In this document: piece by piece, positions 51,390-60,943 of the stretch
How positions within the stretch are numbered: position 1 is the stretch's first letter
Layout: each line of letters begins with the position of its first letter
Assembly: GCA_039819545.1 (NCBI GenBank)
Contig: JBCBRS010000002.1
Coordinates: 254,172-318,171 of the forward strand
Direction: 5' to 3'
From: CALLPQ01 sp039819545
GTDB taxonomy: Bacteria > Pseudomonadota > Alphaproteobacteria > Caulobacterales > Parvularculaceae
Length of the DNA stretch: 64,000 nucleotides
Translations under genes and position numbers: made by a program
The notes under the pieces: model-generated
Database searches by the model: none
Told to the model about the DNA's origin: nothing
Seen by the model: only the letters and a program-made list of their open reading frames with translations

Positions 51390-51980
51390 ATGGGCATTCC
51401 GTCCCCCCTTGCCCGGGTCAAACGGGCCGTCCTGCCCGGCGTCTGGTTACTCACTTCGGTGCTGTTGACTGCGGGCTGTCTGGGCGGGCCATCCTATCGG
51501 GATGCGAGTGTACCCCTGGAGACGGCGGCGCAGGTCAATGTCGATCGCTATCTTGGGACCTGGTACGAGATTGCGCGTCTACCCAATAGATTTGAGAAAA
51601 ATTGTGAAGGCGTAACCGCACAATATGACCGGCGCCCTGATGGCCTTCTCCTCGTAGTCAATACCTGCCGCAAAGGCGGCATTGATGGGCCAGCGGACAG
51701 CGCCGTCGGCCGAGCCAAAATTGTTGATACACAGACCAATGCGAAGTTGAAGGTCAGTTTCTTCGGCCCCTTCTGGGGCGACTACTGGATTTTAGATGTG
51801 GACCCGGACTACCAGATTGCCCTCGTTGGTGAGCCGTCGGGCAAATTCCTCTGGATCCTCGCGCGCACACCAACGCTAGCCCCGCGCGAGCGTGAACTTG
51901 CCCTGCGCAAGTTGATGGGGTTTGGCTATGACACGAGCGCCCTTTACTTCACCCGCCAGCCCCCGGGCGGTACGCCATAG
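51390..51980 (+). CDS. Bacterial lipocalin (Blc-like lipoprotein)
   Basis: 196 residues from ATG 51390 with GGAGAG upstream. The lipobox LTAGC gives a lipidated C30. The lipocalin start YLGTWYEIARLPNRFE contains the GxW motif (W58), followed by VTAQYDRRPDG, VVNTCRKGG and DYWILDVDPDYQIALVGEPS, the pattern of Blc. It binds lipids or other hydrophobic ligands at the outer membrane. Transcribed away from the TPR gene; it converges with the large AsmA-like gene. Confidence 0.9.
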   Translation: MGIPSPLARVKRAVLPGVWLLTSVLLTAGCLGGPSYRDASVPLETAAQVNVDRYLGTWYEIARLPNRFEKNCEGVTAQYDRRPDGLLLVVNTCRKGGIDGPADSAVGRAKIVDTQTNAKLKVSFFGPFWGDYWILDVDPDYQIALVGEPSGKFLWILARTPTLAPRERELALRKLMGFGYDTSALYFTRQPPGGTP

Positions 51981-52019
51981 TCCAACCGGTCTTTGCGCAA
52001 ACTGATCCGATCGCGGTCT

Positions 52020-55000
52020 TTATGGGTTCTCGGGTATAAATTCGTCATTTTCAAAAGCCCGTCGCAAGACACCGGGGGCGAGCGCCGACAAGGGTTTGAT
52101 CGTCACAAGAGGCGCCATCACTTCGCCCGTAATTTCATAGGATACCGCAAGCAGCCCCTCGCCTTTGCGGTTGACCAGGAGCGGGCCGATCAGCGGCGCA
52201 TTTCCCAAGACCGCATTGATCTGATAGATCGGCGCCAAAGCGCCGGCAAGCGCCACGCCCGTCCCATCAAGACCGATAACGCCCGCCGCTGATAACCCCA
52301 CGGACGGGCCCACCGCATTGGCCTGCCTAATCCTGATTTTTCCGTCGCTTATCGCAAACTGCGCATCAACCGATTGCAAGGCAATGCCCTGATCGCTCAT
52401 CAAATCGGCGAGCGCCTCAAACGACCCGGCGGCAAAAAGCTTCGCCAGCATCGGGGCATTGACAACCTGCAACCCGCGGGCGGCCAACATCCCGCCGATG
52501 GGCCCGCCTGGCGTGTCGGCAAGGGTCAACGTCATCTGCCCGGCCCCGCCTTGTAGCGACGTGAGCCCGAAGATACCGCGCATGAGATCGCCGATATTCG
52601 TGGTCTCGGCCAAGACGGTGCGCCTTGCCGGCACGCCGGTGTCACGCTCATCGGTGGAGAGTATCACCGACAGCGGTCTGCGGTCCGCATCGAAGCCGGA
52701 CAGGTTGAGGACCGTTAATTTTTCGGAATCATGGACCAGATCAAGCGCGGCATCGGACAGCGCAATATCATTGCGCAACGCCAACCGATCAAACCGCAGC
52801 CGCGCATTCATGCCCCGGCCCCACTCAATCGTGGTCAGATCGTCCGTATCTTGATCGCGGCCGCTACCGAGGTCAGGGTTCGCAAGGAACCGTTCGACAA
52901 CAGGACCAAGATTGATATAAGTGCCAGAGGCCAGCGCCTCCAGCGCCTGACCTCGCGCCCGGCTTGCCTCAAAGGAAAAATCCGCATAGCGATCAATCGC
53001 CACCACAGGCATGGTCAGGCTGGCAAGACGTCCATTGGCAAACAGGCTATACGTCCCCTGAATATCAAGACCGTCGCCGTCCACGGACAATTGCCCCGTC
53101 TGCCGACCATCAGCGTCATACCGGATCGTCAGGTTCAGAGCCGTCAGCACACCAGGCAGTTTGCGCCATGCAAGATCATCGAGGGTGAGCGTCGCGTCGG
53201 AGAAATCAGCCGCAATATCAAGCCGCGAAAACGTGCGATAGCGCCCCCGCGCATCAACCGCCAGATCGACCGGCCCGGCAAGAACCGACCGGGTTGGAAT
53301 ACCCAGCAAATCTGCCGTAGACGCATCAAACCGGCCCGAAAGGGTCAAGCGAGACGGATCGCGCGTGGCCGTAAAATCCTGAGACCAGCTTATATTGACT
53401 GGCGTCACGCCAAGCTTCGCATTGCCCGATATCGACAGCCCCTGATCCGATAAGGCCATTGTCCCGGCGGCATCGGTAAGATCAAGATCCTGCCATGCTT
53501 CCAGTAGAATCAGGTTTTCAAACTGCGCTGCGCCCTCATAGCTAAACCGGGGTTTGTCCGTCATCCAGTCGGGCCGGCGCGTCACAGAAAGCGTCACCTC
53601 GGCATCACCGGAAATCTGTGCCGGCTGGAGCCCCGATGCGTCGAGAAGCGAGAGCGGTTTTTCGTTGATAAGACGCATCATGTCGGCCGCGTCACCGTGT
53701 GCCGAAAATGAGAAAACCTGGCCCCCACCACGCGGCGAGAACTGGGGCAGCTCAACGGTTCCCGCGAAAAACTGAACCGGCCCCGCTTTGGCGCGATCAA
53801 CGTCAATCTCGAGTTTATTCCCATAAAGACGACCGCGCCCGCCTGCGCCCCGCAGCGGGGTCATACCCGGGATAATTTCCGCCTCAACACTAGCGACATC
53901 GAAATCAAGCGACAGGCTATCATTAGGAATAAAGCCCAGGCTCGACTTTTCACCCGGCCCCATATCGATTGAAAAATCAAGATTTTCCGCATACCCCTTT
54001 TTAATACGCAAATTGACCCAGCTACGCGCGCGCGGCGCAAGCGTCAAGGGCCACAGCGCCATGAGCCGCTGTTTGTCAATCCGGCCCGTGGTTTTCAACG
54101 CCCCTTGCATGCCGGGCGACTGCGCGGAACCGTCCTCAGCCAGGTGGTTTTGCATCGCGAACGCACCGGCAAATCCGATATCCCCGATATCAACGGCCAG
54201 ACGGTCGAAAACAATATGCCGGCGCCCGTGAAACGTGCCCACCGCTTTGATCGTGTCGGCCTCAAATGGCTCAGCGAAAAAGCTCGGCATCACAAGGCGC
54301 GTCTGCGTTGCGTACAGATCAAAAAATACGCCCACCGCATCCGGGTTCAGCGTTGCCGTGCCGCTAAGCGCGGTGGTCAGTGCCGGGCTGGATATGTCAA
54401 AGCGATCAAGCGTGATTTTACGGTCTTCATCATTATAGGAACCAATGGCGGTAAGACCCTCAACCCTCATCTCAGTTGCGCCAGCCTGCAGTGTTCCCGG
54501 GGCACCGGTGAGATTGAACGCAGCGTCGGTTATCGCGCCGTCACGCGTCAACCTTGCGGTCACATCCCCTGTGATCGGTACGGAGAGCGGAAAATTGCCA
54601 GTCCTGGCAAAGTGCGCAATGACGGATGCCGCTGGAAACCGGTAAAGAGTGAGACGAAGAGTCTGCCCTGACCCCGTGCCTGTTACACCGTTTTCTTTCT
54701 GCCCCATACGGACGGATAGCTCGCCCGCTGCTGCCCCGGTTTGAACAGGCAAGGAAAGCTTAAAAAGTGACGCAGCCTTATTATAGGCAAACTGGCCATC
54801 CATTACCGTCAGCTGGCTTCGCGCAGAGGAGAAAACAAGGTCAATCTCATCAATACGAACCTCCTCAAGCGCACTTTCAAGAGCGGCATCCTTCAGCTGA
54901 CTGATGATCTTTGTGAGCGCAGGCAGATCAGCGCCTTGTGGCGCTTGAACGTTGTCAAATGCCTGTTCCGAAACGGTCACCACCAATTGATCCGAATGAA

Positions 55001-55376
55001 GCCGACGCAGCGCGCGGGCGCCATCGCGCAGCGCCCTTTTATCAAGCCAGAAAACAAGCCGCGGCGTATACACCGCAGCTGTTCCCTCCCGATGGCGAAC
55101 ACTGAGGTCGTCGATGGTGATGCGATAGCGCGAGGAGCCGGTACGCCCGCTCTGCCTTTGGCTATGGAGCCGGATGCGCCCGGTCTGCACATCAAAGGGT
55201 GCGGGCAACCGGGCCTCCACAGCGCGGTGGATGACCGGCTGCAGGATTGCAAGATCGACGTCGCCGCGCTCCGCCTGCCAGACCATCCACCCGCCAAAGG
55301 CGAGGACAATCGCCAACGCGGCACCAATCACTTCGAGACCGATGAGGGCAAAGAGACGCAAGCTAGGCTTTTTCAC
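52020..55376 (-). CDS. Large AsmA-like / DUF3971 membrane protein
   Basis: 1118 residues from GTG 55376. One N-terminal membrane helix (LIGLEVIGAALAIVLAFGGW) anchors a long periplasmic protein. The middle part has the DUF3971 pattern (VTARLTRDGAITDAAF, VNLRIKKGYAENLDF, GRGRLYGNKLEID) and the C-terminus an AsmA-like region (MRGIFGLTSLQGGAGQMTLT, ISDGKIRIRQANAVGPSVGL, GVIGLDGTGVALAGALAPIY, AVLGNAPLIGPLLV with NRKGEGLLAVSYEITGEVM). Related AsmA-family proteins carry phospholipids between the membranes. A long unbroken frame. It is followed by the convergent lipocalin gene. Confidence 0.85.
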   Translation of the reverse strand: MKKPSLRLFALIGLEVIGAALAIVLAFGGWMVWQAERGDVDLAILQPVIHRAVEARLPAPFDVQTGRIRLHSQRQSGRTGSSRYRITIDDLSVRHREGTAAVYTPRLVFWLDKRALRDGARALRRLHSDQLVVTVSEQAFDNVQAPQGADLPALTKIISQLKDAALESALEEVRIDEIDLVFSSARSQLTVMDGQFAYNKAASLFKLSLPVQTGAAAGELSVRMGQKENGVTGTGSGQTLRLTLYRFPAASVIAHFARTGNFPLSVPITGDVTARLTRDGAITDAAFNLTGAPGTLQAGATEMRVEGLTAIGSYNDEDRKITLDRFDISSPALTTALSGTATLNPDAVGVFFDLYATQTRLVMPSFFAEPFEADTIKAVGTFHGRRHIVFDRLAVDIGDIGFAGAFAMQNHLAEDGSAQSPGMQGALKTTGRIDKQRLMALWPLTLAPRARSWVNLRIKKGYAENLDFSIDMGPGEKSSLGFIPNDSLSLDFDVASVEAEIIPGMTPLRGAGGRGRLYGNKLEIDVDRAKAGPVQFFAGTVELPQFSPRGGGQVFSFSAHGDAADMMRLINEKPLSLLDASGLQPAQISGDAEVTLSVTRRPDWMTDKPRFSYEGAAQFENLILLEAWQDLDLTDAAGTMALSDQGLSISGNAKLGVTPVNISWSQDFTATRDPSRLTLSGRFDASTADLLGIPTRSVLAGPVDLAVDARGRYRTFSRLDIAADFSDATLTLDDLAWRKLPGVLTALNLTIRYDADGRQTGQLSVDGDGLDIQGTYSLFANGRLASLTMPVVAIDRYADFSFEASRARGQALEALASGTYINLGPVVERFLANPDLGSGRDQDTDDLTTIEWGRGMNARLRFDRLALRNDIALSDAALDLVHDSEKLTVLNLSGFDADRRPLSVILSTDERDTGVPARRTVLAETTNIGDLMRGIFGLTSLQGGAGQMTLTLADTPGGPIGGMLAARGLQVVNAPMLAKLFAAGSFEALADLMSDQGIALQSVDAQFAISDGKIRIRQANAVGPSVGLSAAGVIGLDGTGVALAGALAPIYQINAVLGNAPLIGPLLVNRKGEGLLAVSYEITGEVMAPLVTIKPLSALAPGVLRRAFENDEFIPENP

Positions 55377-55520
55377 GCGATTACTCTGTCTACAGCTTAT
55401 TTCAGCGCCAACGTCAAAACGCCGCGGCAAGACGCTCTTTCTACCAGCGTTTCATATTGTGTCACGAAAGACAAATGGGTACGTCAAACATACCCAGCGC
55501 TAATCTTAAGGAGGATTTCC

Positions 55521-55988
55521 ATGGCGACAATCGAAGAAGGCAAAAAGGCTCCGGCATTTACCTTGCCCACCGATGGCGGCGGCACGGTGTCGTTGAAAGA
55601 CTTCAAGGGTCAGAATGTTGTTGTCTATTTCTACCCCAAGGACGACACGCCCGGCTGTACGAAACAGGCCATTGGCTTTACCGAGTTGCTCGATGAGTTT
55701 GCCGCCGCCGATACACAGATTATCGGTATCTCCAAGGATCCCGTGGCTAAGCACGACAAGTTTAAAGCCAAGCATGATCTTGGGATTATCCTCGCCTCCG
55801 ACGCCGATAGCGACGTCACCGAAAAATTCGGCAGCTGGGTTGAGAAAAGCATGTATGGCAAAACCTATATGGGTATTGACCGCTCAACCTTCCTGATCGA
55901 TGGCACCGGCAAGATTGTTCAGATTTGGCGCAAAGTACGCGTCAAGGACCATGTGGCGGCGGTTTTGGAAGCGGCGAAAGCCCTTTGA
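55521..55988 (+). CDS. bcp: Peroxiredoxin, Bcp/PrxQ type, single cysteine
   Basis: 155 residues of the Bcp/PrxQ family: APAFTLPTDGGGTVSLKDFK, YFYPKDDTPGCTKQ and ILASDADSDVTEKFGSW. The peroxidatic Cys is C46. In E. coli-type Bcp the resolving cysteine is five residues later; here that position (51) is isoleucine, and the protein has no other cysteine. It must use a low-molecular-weight thiol or a partner to be reduced (1-Cys mechanism). AAGGAGG precedes ATG 55521, fixing the start. Confidence 0.92.
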   Translation: MATIEEGKKAPAFTLPTDGGGTVSLKDFKGQNVVVYFYPKDDTPGCTKQAIGFTELLDEFAAADTQIIGISKDPVAKHDKFKAKHDLGIILASDADSDVTEKFGSWVEKSMYGKTYMGIDRSTFLIDGTGKIVQIWRKVRVKDHVAAVLEAAKAL

Positions 55989-56012
55989 AGCGCACAGCGA
56001 GAAGGATAGCGA

Positions 56013-56921
56013 ATGCACGAAGCGCGCGCCGACCGGCAGACTTTAAGCCACGGTGTTCTCGGCTCTATCGGCGTGCACTGCCTTGGCGTGCTGGCAGCGG
56101 GGGAGCCAGCGGTGAAACTGGCGGCGGCCTCTCGCTGTGCCCACATGTGGGCCGCCTTGCGGACAGCCCATGGAGACGCGCCCAGCGCCGAGCCGTTCGC
56201 GCAGTGGCCTCAGCCCGTTGCAATTCCTGATGTGCCGGCACGGCCCGCAGCCCTGAAAATGGTGCGGCCCGCCGATGTGCCACGTCGGCGCCTGGGCTCG
56301 GCCGCCGGACGCGCCGGTTTGCTCCACGCCATTGCCCATATTGAATTCAATGCCATTGATCTTGCGTTCGATATGGCCGTGCGCTTCACTCCGGCCATCG
56401 CCGCCATGGGGCTGGACTGGCGGGCATTTCTCGATGAGTGGCTGCAGGTCGGCCGTGAAGAAGCGTTGCATTTTTCGCTGGTAGCCGCGCGCATGGCCGA
56501 GCTTGGCATGGGCTATGGCGACCTCCCGGCCCATGCGGGGCTGTGGGATGCAGCGCAGCAAACCGCCGACAGCGTGTTGGCTCGTCTTGCTATCGCGCCC
56601 ATGGTGCTGGAGGCCCGTGGTCTCGACGTAACCCCGACCATGATTGAAAAGCTGCACGCCAATGGCGACCCGGATAGCGCGCGCGTCCTGCAACGCATTT
56701 ATGACGACGAAATTGGCCATGTGGCAATCGGTACGCGCTGGTTCGAAGCGGTTTGTGCCAATGAAGGTCACGCGCCCCTGGAGACCTTTCACCGCCTCGT
56801 CTTGGAACGGTTCAAGGGGCGGCTCAAGCCGCCCTTTAATGTGAAAGGGCGCGCCGAAGCCGGTTTGGATTTTGCATTTTACGGCGCGTTGACCCGTCAG
56901 GGGACGGAATCAACCAAATAA
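56013..56921 (+). CDS. DUF455 ferritin-like protein
   Basis: 302 residues. Ferritin-like carboxylate/histidine motifs are visible: HAIAHIEFNAIDLAFD (E111), VGREEALHFSLVAARM (E149/E150, H153) and DDEIGHVAIGTRWF. They could hold a di-iron centre. DUF455 members are of unknown substrate; some resemble the tRNA hydroxylase MiaE fold. The gene is 24 bases after bcp, so co-transcription with a peroxide-detoxifying enzyme is plausible. Function remains open. Confidence 0.82.
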   Translation: MHEARADRQTLSHGVLGSIGVHCLGVLAAGEPAVKLAAASRCAHMWAALRTAHGDAPSAEPFAQWPQPVAIPDVPARPAALKMVRPADVPRRRLGSAAGRAGLLHAIAHIEFNAIDLAFDMAVRFTPAIAAMGLDWRAFLDEWLQVGREEALHFSLVAARMAELGMGYGDLPAHAGLWDAAQQTADSVLARLAIAPMVLEARGLDVTPTMIEKLHANGDPDSARVLQRIYDDEIGHVAIGTRWFEAVCANEGHAPLETFHRLVLERFKGRLKPPFNVKGRAEAGLDFAFYGALTRQGTESTK

Positions 56922-57166
56922 ACGGAGACCATTAACCATTTTGCCTGCACCGCTTTGGTGATTACTCGGTCTGTCAACTGGCGCGCGCGCAAAAAAACTA
57001 AGGTTATCCTGTAACAATGTGGTTGCGAAATGTTCACATATGCGGTGCTATACGTGGGCGGGGTTCATCTGAATCGGGTCTGTGGGAGGGCTGAACTGGT
57101 TCAACGCCAACGGTCCTGCCTGCGGCGGCGTTTTGGTTTTGTAGGGTTAAGGGGCTCAGTCGGCGC

Positions 57167-58483
57167 ATGAACCGTAAGTCGGGTCAATTCAAACGCTCGT
57201 TCGGACGCTTTTTCAAAGAGCGGCAGATCTATCACCGAAGCGACGGCGTTGTTCACTTCATCTCCATGTCGTCGAAAACGCAGATTGCCCTGGCCTTGGT
57301 CGCGACGGCAGCGCTGAGCTGGATTGCCTATGCGACTGTCAACGTTGTTTTCAAAGAACAAATCATCGTCGCAAAAGAACAGGAATTTCGCCTGATGGCG
57401 AATAATCACTCGCGCACCATGCTTAAGCAGGTCCGCGCCTACGATGAATTGAATATCCAGAACGCACAACTGCAGAAAAATATGCTGGCCGCGATGGATG
57501 AGCTTGCCGGGCGCCACCAAATGCTGCGGACCGCCGTGTCGCGCAAATCTGACGTGGATGACAGCCTCGTTACCCTGTCGGAGCGCCTGGCAGAGGCCGG
57601 AACGCCGAGCGGGGCGAAACCGAAGAATGCCAACCGCGTTATGGTCGATGTGAAGCCCGGGGAGCCAACCCCGCGCCAGTCACGCACCCGCAAACTGCAG
57701 TTCAAGGCAAGCCAGGAAGCCAGCGCCACCCAAATCGACGTGAACCCGACCGCTGGCAATGAAGGCGCGGTCGAAGAGCTCGAGAAAGCAGCAACGAGCC
57801 TTTATACCGAACAGCTTTTATTGCTCGCCGAACTGGAAGAAAGCGCCTCGCGCGAGGCCGACGAACTGCGCTTTGTGCTCGACGCCACGGGCGTCAAGGC
57901 AACGAAATTCCTGACCGCGCCCAAAATCGCCAACACCGCTTTTGCCCAAGGTGGCCCCTTTATCGACATTGCCAATCTCGACACCGCCTCGCCGGTCTTT
58001 ATCCAGCGGGTGAACCGCACGATTAGCGTATTGAATGAGCTTGAGGACCTAAAGGCGGCGGTCGGGCGCATCCCGCTCTCCTCGCCCAGCGTCAGCGCCC
58101 GGCGCGTTACCAGCCCGTTCGGATTTCGCCGCGACCCCTTCCACGGGAAGCTTTCCCCCCATAATGGCCTTGATTTTCAGGCCGCTTATGGCTCGCCCGT
58201 CACGTCAACGGCGCGCGGGGTCGTGCGCTATGCTGGCTGGCGTCCAGGCTATGGCAAAACGGTTGAGGTTGACCATGGCAATGGCTTTATGACCAGATTT
58301 GCCCATATGCGAAAAATTTCGGTCAAAAAGGGCCAAAAAGTCAAACTTCATGATAAGGTAGGCGAACTGGGGTCGAGTGGGCGTTCGACAGGACCGCACA
58401 TTCATTACGAAATCCATTATAAGGGTAAGCCGCAAAATCCTGCGCGGTTTATCGAGGCAGGGCGATATGTTTTCGAAAGCTAA
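57167..58483 (+). CDS. Membrane-anchored M23 peptidase (DUF5930-like N-terminus)
   Basis: 438 residues. The N-terminal 60 residues include a membrane helix (IALALVATAALSWIAYATVN), then a coiled coil (about 70-160), then the LytM domain: FGFRRDPFHGKLSPHNGLDF, GVVRYAGWRPGYGKTVEVDH with GNGFMTRFAHM, and the zinc motif GPHIHYEIHYKG. The His-Asp and His-x-His ligands are intact, so it may cleave peptidoglycan cross-links. It overlaps the bactofilin gene by 17 bases. Such M23-bactofilin pairs are known to shape cells in Caulobacter relatives. Confidence 0.9.
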   Translation: MNRKSGQFKRSFGRFFKERQIYHRSDGVVHFISMSSKTQIALALVATAALSWIAYATVNVVFKEQIIVAKEQEFRLMANNHSRTMLKQVRAYDELNIQNAQLQKNMLAAMDELAGRHQMLRTAVSRKSDVDDSLVTLSERLAEAGTPSGAKPKNANRVMVDVKPGEPTPRQSRTRKLQFKASQEASATQIDVNPTAGNEGAVEELEKAATSLYTEQLLLLAELEESASREADELRFVLDATGVKATKFLTAPKIANTAFAQGGPFIDIANLDTASPVFIQRVNRTISVLNELEDLKAAVGRIPLSSPSVSARRVTSPFGFRRDPFHGKLSPHNGLDFQAAYGSPVTSTARGVVRYAGWRPGYGKTVEVDHGNGFMTRFAHMRKISVKKGQKVKLHDKVGELGSSGRSTGPHIHYEIHYKGKPQNPARFIEAGRYVFES

Positions 58484-59252
58484 GTCCAAAAAAGCATCTT
58501 CCGGCGGGGTTGGCACCGGGCCAGCACCCGAGGAAACCATTTCAAAACAAGCCAGCACAAGCCAGAACGCAAATGCGAAGTCTTCTTCAAAAAGGTCCAG
58601 TGGCATGAAGTCTCCCGGCGTCCCCTCTCTCATTTCCACCGACGTGGTGCTCGAGGGTAACCTCGTTTCCACCGGTGAAGTCCAGTTTGACGGCAATATC
58701 ACCGGCAACATCCGTGCGGCGTCTCTGATCATCGGGGAAAAGGCAACCGTGAAGGGCGAAGTGGCCTGCGAAGCGGTAACCGTTCGTGGCCGTGTAGAAG
58801 GCATGGTGCGCGCACGCAATGTGGCGCTCGCCTCAACGGCACATATCGAAGGTGACATCATGCACTCGTCGCTTTCAGTGGAGCCAGGCGCGCATTTTGA
58901 CGGGAATTGCCGCCATTCCGATGATCCGCTGTCGGATGACGCTGCACGCGCCTTTGACCGCCCTTCCGGCGGCAGTCGCTCGGCGCCGCGTCCAGCGCCT
59001 TCCGCCCCAAACGGCGCACCGACGGAAACCACGTCCATGGCTTCCAACCCAGCCATCGCCCCTGTTGAACAAGCGCAACCACAAACGGCCGTGCCTTCCC
59101 TCGATGACGCCCTGGTTCGCCCCACCGCGCGGGCCGCAAGCCTCGGCGAACAAACTTCCGGCTTCCCGCCGCGGGCAGCATCAAATGGTGACGCCAACGG
59201 CCAGGGCGGTGCTTCTTCCTTCATGGTTAAGAACCGTTCCCCTCTGCGATAG
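58467..59252 (+). CDS. Bactofilin (polymer-forming cytoskeletal protein)
   Basis: 261 residues from ATG 58467. A Lys/Ser-rich N-terminal tail (about 50 residues) precedes the bactofilin beta-helix: SLISTDVVLEGNLVSTGEVQ, FDGNITGNIRAASLIIGEKA, TVKGEVACEAVTVRGRVEGM and VRARNVALASTAHIEGDIMH. A Pro/Ala/Ser-rich C-terminal tail of about 100 residues is longer than in classic BacA and likely disordered. It polymerises without nucleotides. It is translationally coupled to the M23 peptidase, pointing to local control of cell wall hydrolysis. Confidence 0.93.
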   Translation: MFSKAKSKKASSGGVGTGPAPEETISKQASTSQNANAKSSSKRSSGMKSPGVPSLISTDVVLEGNLVSTGEVQFDGNITGNIRAASLIIGEKATVKGEVACEAVTVRGRVEGMVRARNVALASTAHIEGDIMHSSLSVEPGAHFDGNCRHSDDPLSDDAARAFDRPSGGSRSAPRPAPSAPNGAPTETTSMASNPAIAPVEQAQPQTAVPSLDDALVRPTARAASLGEQTSGFPPRAASNGDANGQGGASSFMVKNRSPLR

Positions 59253-59501
59253 CCGACACAGCCCGCTTAATCCGTCAATCAAGGTTGCTCAAGCCGTCGT
59301 TAAACCGTGAACGGATTATTGTGTCCGCCGACCCGTATGACACGGACCTTACAGGTGTGGTCCATCCCCCATCCGCGCCCCATCCTAGCGTAGACGGCTC
59401 ACCCTCGCCTCTTTTTCCGGCTCGCAAGCCATCCTCCTGATTGATTTCTGAGGCGCATCGGGCCAGCTTCTTTCGCATGAAGAGCACCGGAGGATGCCCC
59501 C
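59253..59501. other. Bactofilin-pyk intergenic region
   Basis: About 250 bases without a supported gene. TAATCCGT (59268-59275) and ACGGATTA (59311-59318) form an 8-base-pair inverted repeat with a 35-base loop; no T-run follows. A GGAGG ribosome binding site for pyk lies at its right end. Confidence 0.45.
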
Positions 59502-60923
59502 ATGCGCAATCGGTTTTGTAAGATCGTCGCCACCGTCGGACCGGCAAGCTGGTCCCCGGCCATGCTGGCGCTGCTGCATAAGGCTGGCGTCGATACCTTC
59601 CGCCTGAATATGAGCCACGGCGATCATGCAAAAACGAGAGCCGTGGCGGAAGCGTTGCGGGCCCTTGAGGCTGAAAGCGGGACGCCAATCGGAGTTTTCG
59701 CCGACTTGCAGGGCCCAAAGATCCGTACCGGGATCTTAAAAGATGATGGCATTAAACTGGGCTATGGTGATGAATACAAGCTGATCAATGCAACAGCTAC
59801 CGATCAGCCCGATGTGATTAGCATCCCCCATCAAGAATTACTGGATGTGTTGCAACCTGGCGATATCCTCAAGCTTGATGACGGCAAGTTGCAAATCACC
59901 GTCACCGCGCGCGACGGCGACGCAATCACTGCCCGCGCCGATACCCCCGGTCTCCTCACCAACAAAAAAGGCATCAATGTCCCGGGCCGGCAATTACCCA
60001 TCTCAGCGCTCACAGAAAAAGACCGCGCCGATCTCGAGCATGCCAAGGCAATCGGCGTTGACTATATCGCCCTGTCCTTTGTTCAGCGTCCAGAGGATGT
60101 TGACGAGGCGCGGGTCTTATTGGGCAATGAGATCGGGATCATCTCCAAGATAGAAAAGCCATCAGCCGTTGACCATATTGATGCGATTATCGAGCGGTCT
60201 GACGCCATCATGGTGGCACGCGGCGACCTCGGCGTGGAGTGTGCCGCCGAAGATGTGCCCCTGATCCAGCGCCAGATCATCCGCAAGTGCCGGGCCGCTG
60301 GCAAGCCCGTGATTGTTGCCACCCATATGCTGGAATCCATGGTTGATTCGATTGCGCCAACCCGTGCCGAAGCTTCCGACGTTTCCAATGCGGTTTACCA
60401 GGGGGCTGACGCGGTTATGCTCTCGGCGGAAACGGCTGTGGGTCGCCACCCAGCGTCCGCAGTCGCCATCATGGACCGGATCATCGCTGCGACGGAAAAA
60501 GACCCCGATAGCCATTCCTACACACTGGTCGAAAGCGCAGGGCGCGACCAGACCACCGCAGACGCCATAACCCTCAGTGCCCGGTCGATTGCCGAGACCA
60601 TAGAGTGCCAGTTGGCCGTTGCCTACACAAAGACAGGCTCCACGGCACGGCGCTTATCGCGTGATCGTCCGCGGTGCACCATTATCTCGGCTACCCCTGA
60701 CGCACGGGTTGCGCGCCAGCTTTGTCTCTTCTGGGGTCTGGCGCCGTTCGTCACCGATGATATTGAAGACTTTAATGAAATGATCCACAAGGCCGATAGC
60801 CTTGCGGTAAGCGTGGGCGGTATCGTTGGGGAGCGGATGATTGTGGTTGCTGGATATCCCTTTGGCCGCAAAGGTAAGACCAATACGCTTAAAATCGCGC
60901 GGATCGGTTCCGTTGTTGAATAA
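59502..60923 (+). CDS. pyk: Pyruvate kinase
   Basis: 473 residues. CKIVATVGPASWSP, FRLNMSHGD, FADLQGPKIRTG, IISKIEKPSAVDHIDAII with the substrate-binding lysine, MVARGDLGVE and MLSAETAVGRHPASAVAIMD are the expected motifs of the A and B domains; the C-terminal regulatory domain is present (ETIECQLAVAYTKTGSTARR). It makes ATP and pyruvate from phosphoenolpyruvate. GGAGG lies eight bases before ATG 59502. Monocistronic, facing ung. Confidence 0.96.
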   Translation: MRNRFCKIVATVGPASWSPAMLALLHKAGVDTFRLNMSHGDHAKTRAVAEALRALEAESGTPIGVFADLQGPKIRTGILKDDGIKLGYGDEYKLINATATDQPDVISIPHQELLDVLQPGDILKLDDGKLQITVTARDGDAITARADTPGLLTNKKGINVPGRQLPISALTEKDRADLEHAKAIGVDYIALSFVQRPEDVDEARVLLGNEIGIISKIEKPSAVDHIDAIIERSDAIMVARGDLGVECAAEDVPLIQRQIIRKCRAAGKPVIVATHMLESMVDSIAPTRAEASDVSNAVYQGADAVMLSAETAVGRHPASAVAIMDRIIAATEKDPDSHSYTLVESAGRDQTTADAITLSARSIAETIECQLAVAYTKTGSTARRLSRDRPRCTIISATPDARVARQLCLFWGLAPFVTDDIEDFNEMIHKADSLAVSVGGIVGERMIVVAGYPFGRKGKTNTLKIARIGSVVE

Positions 60924-60943
60924 TTAGCATACCTACTATTTTG

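Noticed and set aside
52731..53453. 240-codon open frame antisense to the AsmA-like gene
   Set aside because: Rich in Arg, Gln and Ile without domain resemblance; the opposite strand carries a continuous 1118-codon gene.
59275..59718. 147-codon minus-strand frame across the pyk start
   Set aside because: It overlaps the conserved pyruvate kinase N-terminus and has no recognisable domain.
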